Below, piece by piece: positions 53,301 to 59,771 of a DNA stretch of 64,000 nt. Every line of letters begins with the position of its first letter. Position 1 is the stretch's first letter. The notes below the pieces were generated by a model, which saw only the letters and a program-made list of their open reading frames with translations, did not search any database and was not told the origin of the DNA. The stretch is from Actinostola sp. cb2023 (taxonomy: Eukaryota; Cnidaria; Anthozoa; Actiniaria; Actinostolidae). The stretch is from the NCBI GenBank assembly GCA_033675265.1, contig JAUJYZ010001079.1:124001-188000 (forward strand), written 5' to 3'. The position numbers and the translations under genes are program-made.

Positions 53301-56300
53301 CGTATAAGCCGCACCCACGTATAAGCCGCACCCTCGTATAAGCCGCACCCACGTATAAGCCGCACCCACGTATAAGCCGCACCCACGTATTAGCCGCACC
53401 CACGTATAAGCCGCACCCACGTATAAGCCGCACCCACGTATAAGCCGCACCCACGTATAAACCGCACACACATATAAACCGCACCCACGTATAAGCCACA
53501 CTCACGTATAAGCCGCACCCACGTATAAGCCGATTTTGAAAGAGACTATAATAAGAAAAAGTGCGGCTTATACGTGAGTGTTTTTGCCTTCAATATTAGA
53601 ACATTCCCATTAAAATATCATAAACATGCTTGAGAGAGAGCAGGCCTATTATTATTGATACATATTTCTGTCACCAACAGACAACGATTGTCAAGATTTG
53701 TTGTGTCCAGACGGCAGCTGTAAACCCTGGTCAGCGATCTGCTCTAAGGCTCGTAAAATATCGGGTAAAGTCTGATATGATTTGCGACCATGTTGGTTCC
53801 CGATAACAAAGCATTCCTCCGATTAGCTTCTATTGTTTGTACCACCAACACGGTTTCACGTGACGTCATGGCGGCCATGTTGGTTCCCGATAACAAAGCA
53901 TTCCTCATTAGCTTCTCTTGTTTGTATCAGCTACATGGCCGCTGCGTCTTTGTACTTTAAATCTACAGGTATTGATTGCAAACCAGCAATAACGTTTGAT
54001 CGGGGTGATGATTCGACCACTCCACCCCACCCCACCCCGCTCCGGTTAATAAGTACATATGATATTAACACCACGTCGCATGTTGTGTTTATGATTGTTT
54101 GTCTTCAGATACTTGTTATGCACCACAAACAGAGTGTGATTTGGCGATATTTTCTAATTCCGTAAATGTAAACTGCAACCAACCCTACGGTATGTTAATA
54201 AAGGAAAAAGCCGCATATTAGAACTTGATTAAAATTTGATACTGCACAAATAATTGCCTATTATAGATTTGTATAGTTTCAGTGACTGCATCCATATAAG
54301 CCAGTTCACGCTGTCGTCCGCCATTTTGAATTGGGATCAAACGCGGCAAAATTTATAGAAATTGTGCCGCGTTTGTCCCAAATCAAAATGGCGGACGACA
54401 GCGTGGACTGGCTTATTGAACTAGTTTTTGGACCAGCAGCAAGCATATTTCCCTCTCATGTTCTCATGAATTAGTAATGAGTTTTCTAATTCTAACAGGA
54501 AAATGCAGCTTTGAAAACAGCCATTGTAATCTGGAACCAGCGAATGAATCCAGCATTTTGTGGCAGAGAACAATTGGGAATGACTCTAAGGTCAAGTCGG
54601 TGCTATTTGAAGATCATACAAAGCTGTCATCAGATGGTAGGAACTCGATGTAGCTATATTAGGTCATTACATGTATTTCCACGAGCCATTCCATATTTTC
54701 CCAGGGGACAAGAAACCCGGCCCAGTTCTCTTTCTAAATTCATCAGTTTTTATAGAAGGCTTGGTCACTAATCAAAATGGCGACTATAACTTTATTTCTA
54801 TATTAGGTCATGATTACATATATTTCCAAGAGCGGGGACAAGAAACCCGGTCCAGTTCTCTGTCTAAATTCATTTTTATAGAAGGCTTGGTCACTAATCA
54901 AAATGGCGACTATACCTCCTATTTATTTCTATATTAGGTCATTACATGTATTTCCAAGAGCCATTACATATTTCCCCGGGGACAAGAAACCCGGTCCAGT
55001 TCTCTGTCTAAATTCATTTTTATAGAAGGCTTGGTCACTAATCAAAATGGCGACTATGCCTCCTATTTATTTCTATATTAGGTCATTACATGTATTTCCA
55101 AGAGCCATTACATATTTCCCCCGGGACAAAGAAACCCAGCCCAGTTCTCTGTCTAAGTTCATTTTTATAGAAGGCTTGGTCACTATGCAAAATGGCGACT
55201 ATAACTCCTATTTATTTCTATATTAGGTCATTACATGTATTTCCACGATTCAAGCAAGTTTCCTTCAAAGGGAAGGCTAATCAGAGACAAAGTTGCTGCA
55301 AATACCAGCTGTTTTCAATTCTGGTATTTCCTTAGCGGAACAGCATCATTAACCATCTATACCGCTACTACTGGGTCAGATGAGTCAAGGTCATGGAGTC
55401 ATGCGGGAAATACCGCTGGCATGTGGGCGTTTGGTCAGACAAACATTTCACATAAAGATGAATTCAAAGTGAGTCTAAAAATCGTAAGGGAAGGATGGGG
55501 GTTAAAGTGCCTATGAAACGAAAATGTCGATCCTTGTTTTATTGTATATTATTGTTGTTTGGTCTTTCTCTGAACACTTGCTGTATTTAAACATCGATCG
55601 ACTTTGAGCGTGCGAACATTTTCTTTTCGCGGTTCGAAAATTCTTAGTATCATTTTCAACCAAAATGTGCGACAAGAGACTGGGCCCTTGACAATGGCTC
55701 GGTGACGTCATAAGTTGTGCATGCCTTTGTTTGCACAACTCTTGACGTCACATTTCTATAGTTTGACCGAGCGGGAATTGTCGCACTTTGAAACCCAAAA
55801 TGCCCAAATTCGTGCGCGAAATAAACAATGTTCCCGTAGCTCAATTCACTTTTTATTAACGCCATGTAAACAAGCAAATAGTAAACTTTCGTAGTAGCAA
55901 ATAAAAACGGGGTCTGTTTTTTCGTTTCATTGGCACTTTAAGTAGAGGAGGAGGATTAGTAGGGATTCCACTTTTAAAATGGGGGTCAACTTTCACCGAT
56001 GTTTTCTCCTCCTTTTGACGTCAATCATCATCACATTTAACGCTGAAGTACTCCAATGTGGAACCAAAGGAAGGTCGAACAATCAGTACCAAGTATATTC
56101 TGGTTTGAATAGGACAACCGCCAATTTGAATTTTGTCTTCCGGAACAAGTTCCAACAGACTTCGTTCCCAGGGGTATTTCTCTGGGAGCGAGTAACGAGC
56201 GACAGAATATACCCCTGGGTTCCCGAGGATGGACTCTTATGGGACAAATTTAGTAATTACCGAGTTCAAAAGTGGGCTTTCTATTTCTTATGGCTACAAA

Positions 56301-57877
56301 TCGCCAACTGGGTACCATGGCGCATGCGCTCTGTGCCGCTGAAGAACCCGAAGGCTCATTGCTCATCGCTGAAGCCCGCCGCTTGAACGCTTAAGCCTGA
56401 TCCTCACTAGCGACATAAGCGTAAACACAAGAAACATACGCAGACTCAGGACACCATTTATGCAATAGATGTGACAAACGACATGCACCATTAATGAGCA
56501 ATGCATTGCTGAGTCTGCGTATGTTGCTTGCGCTTGCGCTTATCTCGCTAGTGAGGTCCAGGCTTTAGAGTGTCTTGTTTAATTATCAAATCAAGAGTGG
56601 TCACCACATATTAACCAAACTGCCATTTTTTTAATAGTTAATATTGGATGGAGTTACAGAAACTGCTAAGAGCTTTGTAGCATTGGATGACTTGAATTTC
56701 TTAACGAAAGAATGTTCTAATGTCCACTACAAAGGTAATACTCCTTTTTACAGTTCCTGTCGCCATCTTGAAAGGTAGCCGAGCCTTTGCATCGAGGCGA
56801 GACCGACGGTGACCTTGCAATGATAGAGACATGTGAATAATTGTTCAAGGTGTTAAAAAAGGTCTCTATCATTGCAAGGTCACCGTTGGTCTCGCTTCGA
56901 TGCAAAGGCTCAACTACCTTTCAAGATGGCGCCGGGAACTGTAAAAAGGTGAATTGGATTTTCTTGTTTGTATTGCTCAACAACAAGAAGGGAGTCTGGG
57001 TTTCGACGTCAGCCATTTTATTAATTAACACAGTTTTTGTTATCGACTGCGAACAGTGCATGCAAAGCCTGTGCAATGTGAAACGGCCGGACCCAACCCA
57101 AGCAAAAGCGCCAGCACAAGAGAATGTAAATAACATTCAATACTTGCGTCTGTGCTTATGATATCGTACAACTAGACGCTAGACCAGCCTACCGGCTTTT
57201 TCACAAAGAAAAATACCATAGAATCCCGGTTATAAGCCCCCCTGATTATAATCCCACCTGTCTGCTAACAGAAATTTCCTCCCGGTTATAAGTCCTCCCG
57301 GTTAAATCCCCCCCCCCCCCCCCACCGATTATAAGCCCCCTTCATTTACTCCTCCCCATACGGGGTACCATGCATATACAGGAAACAATAATCAGGCAGT
57401 TAGGTGTACGTAGCAAACGAGACTGATGGAGTCCAGCTTTTTGCTTGCAAATCCAATCAGATTATACTAGTTTTTTCTGAGCATATTCACGTCTAAAAAC
57501 TATTACTGTTATTGTTGCATGAACACTGTTTAACTAAAATGGTCACGATTATAAACATTGTGTTTTTAAATAGAACGGATTTCAGACGTTTTTCCCCTCC
57601 CTTTTATAAGCCCCCCCCGGTTTTAAGCCCCCCCGGTTATAAGCCCCACCCGGTTATAAGCCCACCACAAAACCTTTACGAAGTTATATAAGCCCGGGGC
57701 TTATAACAGGGATTCTACGGTATACCTCTTGGACTTGTAATTAATTTTTTAATTTTTTAAATATTTTTTGCTGATTATAATTTCATCAAATTTCCATTTT
57801 TCTAGCTTCTCCTAATTGTGCTTTTAAGTTTGTCAAGTGTCATTGGACTGGGCATAAGGACTGGATCATAGTTAAAG
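29339..57877 (+). CDS. multidomain SRCR/PA14-like/MAM/LDLa receptor (25 exons, 3' end missing)
   Basis: Large secreted or membrane protein reconstructed from 25 exons, about 4,682 coding bases and 1,560 residues. Order: signal peptide, six SRCR, F5/8C-like galactose-binding, PA14-like, Cys-rich linker, MAM1, LDLa x2, half LDLa, Cys-rich exon, MAM2, start of MAM3. Every junction has an AG acceptor and GT donor and the phases match throughout, mostly phase 1 as in shuffled extracellular modules. One exon (SRCR3) has an extra base. Such modules bind proteins, glycans or microbes, so adhesion, scavenging or innate recognition is likely, but no ligand can be named. No transmembrane segment, cytoplasmic tail or stop exon was found; the C-terminus is therefore unknown. 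Confidence 0.8.
29418..31302. repeat. intron 1: MITEs and duplicated blocks
   Basis: Contains an inverted-repeat element (29,434-29,663) with TGTCAGTGACGTCACTTACT-type ends. It also holds the blocks shared with 25.5-26.3 kb, a segment shared with 18.3 kb, and a hairpin at about 30,665-30,805 with TGTAAATC and CAGATCGG arms. No extra exon needed by phase. Confidence 0.65.
31303..31623 (+). CDS. receptor exon 2: SRCR domain 1
   Basis: Begins ANVRLNGS, then [31 protein letters not shown] and VVCG, the standard order of scavenger receptor cysteine-rich motifs. Six cysteines match the group A set (C2, C3, C5, C6, C7, C8). One phase 1-1 exon encodes the whole domain. Confidence 0.9.
31735..32262 (+). 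repeat. intron 2: tandem repeat, about 105-bp unit
   Basis: Five to six copies of a unit with GGCTGTCTGTCTGTCCGTG, CACAGGAAGCCCAATTTATA and TTACCATATAAGGTAAATAA fill most of the intron between SRCR1 and SRCR2. Confidence 0.9.
32481..32795 (+). CDS. receptor exon 3: SRCR domain 2
   Basis: [41 protein letters not shown] and VVCG give a complete six-cysteine SRCR in one phase 1-1 exon of 315 bp. NCHGNETSL carries an N-glycosylation sequon shared with domains 3, 4 and 5. Confidence 0.9.
32805..33145 (+). repeat. intron 3: 14-bp GATCCTGATCTCAT repeat
   Basis: About 20 imperfect units occupy nearly the whole intron between SRCR2 and SRCR3. Confidence 0.9.
33219..33567 (+). CDS. receptor exon 4: SRCR domain 3, frameshifted
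   Basis: The first part reads [17 protein letters not shown] and REW in the frame set by exon 3. The remainder ([30 protein letters not shown]) is in another frame. The exon is 349 bp, one more than a multiple of three, while both ends keep phase-1 junctions. An extra base at about 33,311-33,316 (TGGACGC where TGGCGC would restore W-R-F-F-C) explains it. Either a sequence error or a real broken allele. Confidence 0.85.
33600..34010 (+). repeat. intron 4: CTTATAATGA repeats
   Basis: Imperfect units of GACTTATAAT and variants. Confidence 0.85.
34020..34260 (+). repeat. intron 4: dispersed repeat cluster
   Basis: Two to three copies of the family seen at 8,365-8,600 (GTTTGCCTGTCATTTGAAG, TACCAGCTGATTGAAA). 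Confidence 0.8.
34328..34645 (+). CDS. receptor exon 5: SRCR domain 4
   Basis: [48 protein letters not shown] and VICE make a full six-cysteine SRCR. Phase 1-1 exon of 318 bp with the strong donor GTAAGT. Confidence 0.9.
34660..34900. mobile_element. intron 5: CAGTCGAACCTC repeat
   Basis: Two related segments with CAGTCGAACCTCT and GTAAGCGACCACC in both orientations. Pogo/Tc1-type ends with this motif also occur at 48,155-48,285 and 51,855-52,010. Confidence 0.55.
35037..35405. mobile_element. intron 5: palindromic MITE
   Basis: CAGTCAAACCAGGTCACGCG and its complement border a 369-bp segment whose arms pair through CTAGAGTCCATTATTGAC and TTTCAAATAAC segments. Non-coding. Confidence 0.75.
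35551..35874 (+). CDS. receptor exon 6: SRCR domain 5
   Basis: [50 protein letters not shown] and VICG: six cysteines, complete SRCR, phase 1-1, 324 bp. An (ATT)n tract ends about 30 bp before the acceptor. Confidence 0.9.
35920..36225 (+). repeat. intron 6: CATCAT microsatellite
   Basis: Interrupted CAT triplets throughout; His-rich ORFs are artefacts. Confidence 0.9.
36386..36580. mobile_element. intron 6: short TIR element
   Basis: ATTAGCCACTTTGGAAACGA and the complementary TCGTTTCTAAAGTGGCTAAT are inverted at its ends. The same family as the ends at 12,913 and 16,295. It ends about 30 bp before exon 7. Confidence 0.6.
36612..36926 (+). CDS. receptor exon 7: SRCR domain 6, two cysteines lost
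   Basis: VRLVGGP, NQGRAEI and AWGRV are typical, but the next cysteine is replaced (VSYS in place of VCD) and the usual C7 is absent. FCKMLG, ECG, LDC and VICG remain. In SRCR folds these lost positions, C2 and C7, form one disulfide, so a whole bond was lost and the other two kept. Phase 1-1, 315 bp. The domain is likely still folded. Confidence 0.8.
36942..37160. mobile_element. intron 7: PIF/Harbinger-like MITE
   Basis: Ends GGGTGCGTTCGATTGACC and complement, with TTA on both sides (36,939-36,941 and 37,161-37,163). A 3-bp TTA duplication and GG-start ends are typical of PIF/Harbinger elements. Confidence 0.75.
37925..38345 (+). repeat. intron 7: GGATGAAT repeats
   Basis: Tetramer/octamer array (ATGG, ATGA). 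The 162-residue minus-strand Ser/Ile/His/Pro ORF is an artefact. Confidence 0.95.
38467..38573 (+). CDS. receptor exon 8: galactose-binding-like domain, part 1
   Basis: [17 protein letters not shown] then [11 protein letters not shown]. This resembles the start of F5/8 type C/fucolectin folds, where an AIDG(D)-x-S/T-x-C-type loop follows the first strands. Enters in phase 1, leaves in phase 0. Confidence 0.6.
38996..39129. mobile_element. intron 8: short TA-flanked MITE
   Basis: CACCTAATTTCAAAAACGTT and complement at the ends, next to TA on both sides. Confidence 0.7.
39417..39659. mobile_element. intron 8: 243-bp MITE with 5-bp target duplication
   Basis: Ends CAGGGGCGGATCTGG and CTGGATCCGCCCCTG, flanked by TGTCC on each side (39,412-39,416 and 39,660-39,664). 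It broke into an older GGAAACGTTGTCC-type MITE end. The superfamily is not clear; 5-bp duplications are unusual for hAT. Confidence 0.75.
39706..39988 (+). CDS. receptor exon 9: galactose-binding-like domain, part 2
   Basis: Continues exon 8 in phase 0: [45 protein letters not shown] and [10 protein letters not shown]. The alternating strands, paired cysteines and a final LCNI(D)IFG strand are typical of the discoidin/fucolectin beta-sandwich. This family often binds glycans, but no sugar-contact residues can be asserted here. Confidence 0.65.
40051..40339. mobile_element. intron 9: TA-flanked MITE
   Basis: CAGTCATTTGCAAAAATTC left and GAATTTTTGCAATTGACTG right, flanked by TA. The inner arms share GCATTATGGGTAATTA. 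Complete member of the family seen at 20,110. Confidence 0.75.
40628..40879. mobile_element. intron 9: inverted-repeat MITE
   Basis: CTTACCAAGCT ends with GGGGTTCCTGTGG inside, matched inverted on the right. It ends about 50 bp before exon 10. Confidence 0.65.
40932..41131 (+). CDS. receptor exon 10: PA14-like domain, part 1
   Basis: [17 protein letters not shown] opens the domain. [12 protein letters not shown] closes the exon and resembles the 'YG-x-R-I-x-GYF' strand of PA14/fibrocystin-type domains. Enters in phase 1 and leaves in phase 0 at TCG|GTAAGA. Without it, the phases of exons 9 and 11 do not agree. Confidence 0.65.
41160..45930 (+). repeat. intron 10: 64-bp satellite, about 74 copies
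   Basis: The unit contains CAATCATAGCAAACAACTAA, CAGACAACCATCGACGCC and TACACCTATGTACT. Starts at 41,191, 41,255 and 41,319 fix the period at 64 bp. Variants (CTGTGT/CTATGT/CTATAT; ACTTTAC/ACTGTAC; AATAAAAC/AATCGAAC/AATCAAAC) are ordered into higher-order groups. The array starts about 30 bp after the exon 10 donor. Confidence 0.95.
45935..46510 (+). repeat. intron 10: ACCAACAC low-complexity block
   Basis: Mixed ACCAACAC/ACCCACC repeats directly after the satellite; open in several frames on both strands, but not coding. Confidence 0.95.
46545..46835 (+). repeat. intron 10: CCAA tetranucleotide block
   Basis: (CCAA)n with ACCCACCA interruptions, ending about 60 bp before exon 11. ORFs over it are artefacts. 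Confidence 0.95.
46895..47064 (+). CDS. receptor exon 11: PA14-like domain, part 2
   Basis: [16 protein letters not shown] is the hallmark PA14 segment, in which a 'F-x-V-x-x-D-D-x-x-E-L-W' loop follows a beta strand. [15 protein letters not shown] follows. Enters in phase 0, leaves in phase 2 at GACAA|GTAAGT. The acceptor is TGTTGCTAG. Confidence 0.7.
47382..47557 (+). CDS. receptor exon 12: PA14-like domain, part 3
   Basis: [21 protein letters not shown], then [18 protein letters not shown]14-type domains end with 'L-x-x-G-x-x-YYIE-x-x-x-K-x-x-x-G-x-x-x-x-V', which fits well. The two cysteines of exon 11 and the one here may form a domain-specific disulfide. Phase 2 in, phase 1 out. Confidence 0.7.
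47808..47891 (+). CDS. receptor exon 13: linker
   Basis: Short phase 1-1 exon encoding [14 protein letters not shown] and [11 protein letters not shown]. No domain is recognised; it may close the PA14-like barrel or begin the next unit. Confidence 0.65.
47930..48150 (+). repeat. intron 13: TTGATTGA/TTGGTTGA repeat
   Basis: Tetranucleotide array; minus-strand Asn/Gln/Ser ORFs are artefacts. A CAGTCGAACCTC-type element follows to about 48,285. Confidence 0.95.
48291..48463 (+). CDS. receptor exon 14: cysteine-rich segment
   Basis: [14 protein letters not shown], then [18 protein letters not shown] and [11 protein letters not shown]. Five cysteines in 57 residues. No family recognised. Phase 1 in, phase 0 out. 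Confidence 0.65.
48545..48680. mobile_element. intron 14: hairpin repeat
   Basis: TCGGGTATTACGGGCTGA and its near-complement TCAGCCTGTAATACCCGA frame a foldback. An (ATCT)n run follows at 48,950-48,990. Confidence 0.6.
49040..49305. mobile_element. intron 14: inverted-repeat MITE
   Basis: ACAGTCATTCTCATAAAGGTTG left and a GGACAACC...TGAGAATGTA right end, with paired AATAAAGTCACGTGATTCAT segments inside. A partial relative lies at 26,270-26,460. Confidence 0.6.
49638..49710 (+). CDS. receptor exon 15: linker
   Basis: [19 protein letters not shown] then SLQVLG. Phase 0 in and phase 1 out, as required by its neighbours. No domain recognised. Confidence 0.6.
50216..50308 (+). CDS. receptor exon 16: MAM domain 1, part 1
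   Basis: [17 protein letters not shown] and TSAWTMQG match the opening of a MAM domain (C-x-F-x...C-GW...W). Phase 1-1. Confidence 0.7.
50340..50385 (+). repeat. intron 16: GAT microsatellite
   Basis: (GAT)n just after the donor. Confidence 0.9.
50550..51235 (+). repeat. intron 16: CATC/CATCCTCC repeat
   Basis: About 690 bp of CATC-based units with higher-order CATCCTCCCATC segments. The 246-, 224- and 180-residue ORFs are low-complexity artefacts. Confidence 0.97.
51307..51563 (+). CDS. receptor exon 17: MAM domain 1, part 2
   Basis: [21 protein letters not shown], then [27 protein letters not shown]. This is the MAM core with the conserved Cys, 'W-x-x-x-G-x-x-G-x-x-W' and the following strand. 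Phase 1 in, phase 0 out. Confidence 0.8.
51564..52242. repeat. intron 17: direct repeats of a hairpin element
   Basis: Two direct copies (about 51,675-51,860 and 52,020-52,170) of a unit with GCGCGCGTAATTTCTTGAAC hairpins and CACAGGAAGC motifs. A CAGTCGAACCTC-type element lies between them. Confidence 0.7.
52243..52348 (+). CDS. receptor exon 18: MAM domain 1, part 3
   Basis: [20 protein letters not shown] then ITTENC closes the MAM fold with its last cysteine. Phase 0 in, phase 1 out. Confidence 0.75.
52510..52800 (+). repeat. intron 18: CATT/CATC repeat
   Basis: Tetranucleotide array of CATT and CATC; Ser/His/Phe/Ile ORFs are artefacts. Confidence 0.95.
52880..53104 (+). CDS. receptor exon 19: two LDL-receptor class A domains
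   Basis: Domain one has six cysteines from [15 protein letters not shown] to [11 protein letters not shown]. Domain two runs from [13 protein letters not shown] to [10 protein letters not shown]. Both keep the acidic calcium site (D-G-S/L-D-E) near the last cysteine, so both should fold and bind calcium. Both lie in one phase 1-1 exon. Confidence 0.93.
53125..53575 (+). repeat. intron 19: 17-bp repeat, GTATAAGCCGCACCCAC
   Basis: About 24 units with few variants. At the right end the motif appears inverted (GTGCGGCTTATACGTGAGTG), so the block may be a foldback. It gives repetitive ORFs on the minus strand. Confidence 0.92.
53681..53764 (+). CDS. receptor exon 20: half LDLa domain
   Basis: [21 protein letters not shown] covers four of the six LDLa cysteines. 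The calcium-binding DC-x-D-G-x-DE half is absent and replaced by SKARKIS before the donor. A degenerate domain. Confidence 0.65.
54109..54189 (+). CDS. receptor exon 21: short Cys-containing segment
   Basis: [15 protein letters not shown] and [10 protein letters not shown]; phase 1-1, 81 bp. Three cysteines; no family recognised. It may be a linker before MAM2. Confidence 0.6.
54299..54413. mobile_element. intron 21: palindromic MITE, TA-flanked
   Basis: AGCCAGTTCACGCTGTCGTC and near-complement, TA on both sides; 115 bp. Confidence 0.75.
54499..54636 (+). CDS. receptor exon 22: MAM domain 2, part 1
   Basis: [18 protein letters not shown] then WQRTIGND and [11 protein letters not shown]: the start of a MAM domain with C-x-FE and the following Cys. 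Phase 1-1. Confidence 0.85.
54650..55226 (+). repeat. intron 22: tandem copies of the exon 23 splice acceptor
   Basis: A 131-145 bp unit repeats four times. Each copy ends in CTATATTAG followed by GTCATTACATGTATTTCCA or a close variant (acceptor ends at 54,662, 54,806, 54,937, 55,081). The fifth copy at 55,226 is the true acceptor. The first copy even continues an open MAM-like frame (HYMYFHEP...PGDKK). These are potential decoy or alternative acceptors. Confidence 0.85.
55227..55468 (+). CDS. receptor exon 23: MAM domain 2, part 2
   Basis: [40 protein letters not shown], then [16 protein letters not shown]. The MAM core, including the 'C-F-x-F-W-Y' strand and the later W. Phase 1 in, phase 0 out. 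Confidence 0.85.
55469..56637. repeat. intron 23: dispersed repeats, no exon
   Basis: Includes a hairpin at about 56,400-56,570 (CACTAGCGACATAAGCG and complement). A CGCCAACTGGGT...CGCATGCGC repeat at about 56,300 is shared with 17,006. ORFs have no domain. Confidence 0.5.
56638..56734 (+). CDS. receptor exon 24: MAM domain 2, part 3
   Basis: [19 protein letters not shown] then FLTKEC: the classic end of a MAM domain (E/D-G-x...ALDD-x...C). Phase 0 in, phase 1 out. Confidence 0.88.
56745..56945. mobile_element. intron 24: palindromic MITE (ACAGTTCC family)
   Basis: ACAGTTCCTGTCGCCATCTT and near-complement with paired GGTCACCGTTGGTCTCGCTT segments. A related copy, with an inserted segment, spans 58,150-58,540. 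Confidence 0.75.
57216..57720. mobile_element. intron 24: TA-flanked MITE, GGTTATAAGCCC repeats
   Basis: CCATAGAATCCCGGTTATAAG left, GGGATTCTACGG right, TA at each side. Many CGGTTATAAGCCC units and C runs inside. Confidence 0.75.
57806..57877 (+). CDS. receptor exon 25: start of MAM domain 3
   Basis: [19 protein letters not shown] then IIVKG, parallel to the opening exons of MAM1 and MAM2 (C-x-F...C-x-W...DW). Phase 1-1. No continuation is seen before 59,760, so the rest lies beyond, or is lost. Confidence 0.7.
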
Positions 57878-57943
57878 GTTAGAGCAACGATAATATCCCG
57901 ATCAACAATCACATTCTCATTAAATGTACTTCATCTTCAAATA

Positions 57944-58135
57944 CAAGCATCAAGAGTTCCAGACTTCCGGTACGCGCGCGATACATTGTGAGATTATTAC
58001 AAAGGAAAAGTGAGCACCAAGTGAACAAAAACATAGCTTGGGCTCCCTGTGTCTAGAATTGGTGCTCACTTTTCCTTTGTAATAATCTCATAATGCATTG
58101 CGCGCACACCGGAAGTCTGGAACTCTTGATGCTTG
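57944..58135. mobile_element. palindromic MITE, TA-flanked
   Basis: CAAGCATCAAGAGTTCCAGA and complement, TA on both sides. Arms share GTGAGCACCAA and AATAATCTCA segments. Confidence 0.75.
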
Positions 58136-58149
58136 TATAGTCCCCTTCA

Positions 58150-58540
58150 CAGTTCCCTGCGCCATCTTGAAAGGTACGGCCGTGCCTTTGCATCGAAGCG
58201 AGACCAACGGTGACCTTGCAATGATAGAGAAATGTGAATGAATTGTCTCTATTATTGAAAGGTCACCGTTGGTCTCGCTTCAACGCAAAGGCACGCAGAG
58301 TTCACACGGTCATGGAAAGTCATTGAATTGAATTTAGAAAATCATTTTCCAGGCCTGGAAAAGTCATGGATTTTTTTTATTAATTTACTTTTACGACGTC
58401 AAAAAAAAAAGGTTCAGAAGATTATAGTGATCAAGGCTAAATTTGTAAACTATTAACTAGGTTGCTGTAAAACCAAATTAATTTTATTGTGGACATTCCG
58501 TGTGATCCCTGGCACGGCTGCCTTTCAAGATGGCGCAGAG
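58150..58540. mobile_element. ACAGTTCC-family MITE, diverged
   Basis: ACAGTTCCCTGCGCCATCTT left; GGTCACC/GGTGACC hairpin in the centre; CTTTCAAGATGGCGC at 58,521-58,535 as the right end after about 200 bp of other sequence. Confidence 0.55.
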
Positions 58541-58606
58541 ACTATTCACATTTACATGTGCATGTATCCACAATTCCGCATTCCATTTCCATTTGACAAG
58601 AAAATG

Positions 58607-59530
58607 CAATAACTGTTCCTCCTATGTCACTAACGTGTTTGACTGAGACTTGCTGTATATGATAGCTACTATGCAGTAACGTTTATAGTAGTCTTATAAA
58701 AACACTACGTTATTCAATAACTGTTCCTCCTATGTCACTAACGTGTTTGACTGAGACTTGCTGTATGATATGATAGCTACTATGCAGTAACGTTTATAGT
58801 AGTCTTATAAAAACACTACGTACGTTATCCAATAACTGTTCCTCCTATGTCACTAACGTGTTTGACTGAGACTTGCTGTATGATATGATAGCTACTATGC
58901 AGTAACGTTTATAGTAGTCTTATAAAAACACTACGTTATTCAATAACTGTTCCTCCTATGTCACTAACGTGTTTGACTGAGACTTGCTGTATGATATGAT
59001 AGCTACTATGCAGTAACGTTCATAGTAGTCTTATAAAAACACTACGTTATTCAATAACTGTTCCTCCTATGTCACTAACGTGTTTGACTGAGACTTGCTG
59101 TATGATATGATAGCTACTATGCAGTAACGTTCATAGTAGTCTTATAAAAACACTACGTTATTCAATAACTGTTCCTCCTATGTCACTAACGTGTTTGACT
59201 GAGACTTGCTGTATGATATGATAGCTACTATGCAGTAACGTTCATAGTAGTCTTATAAAAACACTACGTTATTCAATAACTGTTCCTCCAATGTCACTAA
59301 CGTGTTTGACTGAGACTTGCTGTATGATATGATAGCTACTATGCAGTAACGTTTATAGTAGTCTTATAAAAACACTACGTTATCCAATAACTGTTCCTCC
59401 TATGTCACTAACGTGTTTGGCTGAGACTTGCGGTATGATATGATAGCTACTATGCAGTAACGTTTATAGTAGTCTTATAAAAACACTACGTTATTCAATA
59501 ACTGTTCCTCCTATGTCACTAACGTGTTCA
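58607..59530 (+). repeat. tandem repeat, 111-bp unit, about eight copies
   Basis: Units starting CAATAACTGTTCCTCC at 58,607, 58,715, 58,830, 58,941, 59,052, 59,163, 59,274, 59,385 and 59,496. Later copies are spaced exactly 111 bp. It separates the last receptor exon from the 3' end of the minus-strand gene. Confidence 0.95.
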
Positions 59531-59664
59531 TTTTCATGACGTCAGCTTTGGAACCACATCGCCGCCTGGAATAAAATAAAACAGGACTACAATCAATATT
59601 AGTTTAGCCATAGTTATTAGTTATTATCTTAGTTCTAGTCCATTATTATTATTATTATATTTTT

Positions 59665-59670
59665 TTTATT
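59665..59670 (-). terminator. poly(A) signal for the ankyrin-kinase-KEN gene
   Basis: AATAAA on the minus strand about 100 bp after the stop codon. Fits a normal 3' end. Confidence 0.6.
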
Positions 59671-59771
59671 AGAAAGGAAAGGAGAAAGAGATCAAAACCC
59701 TATATATCTCTATACTAAGTATGTAATGCACAATCAATAACAACAATACTTACATTTTTACATTTATCTTG

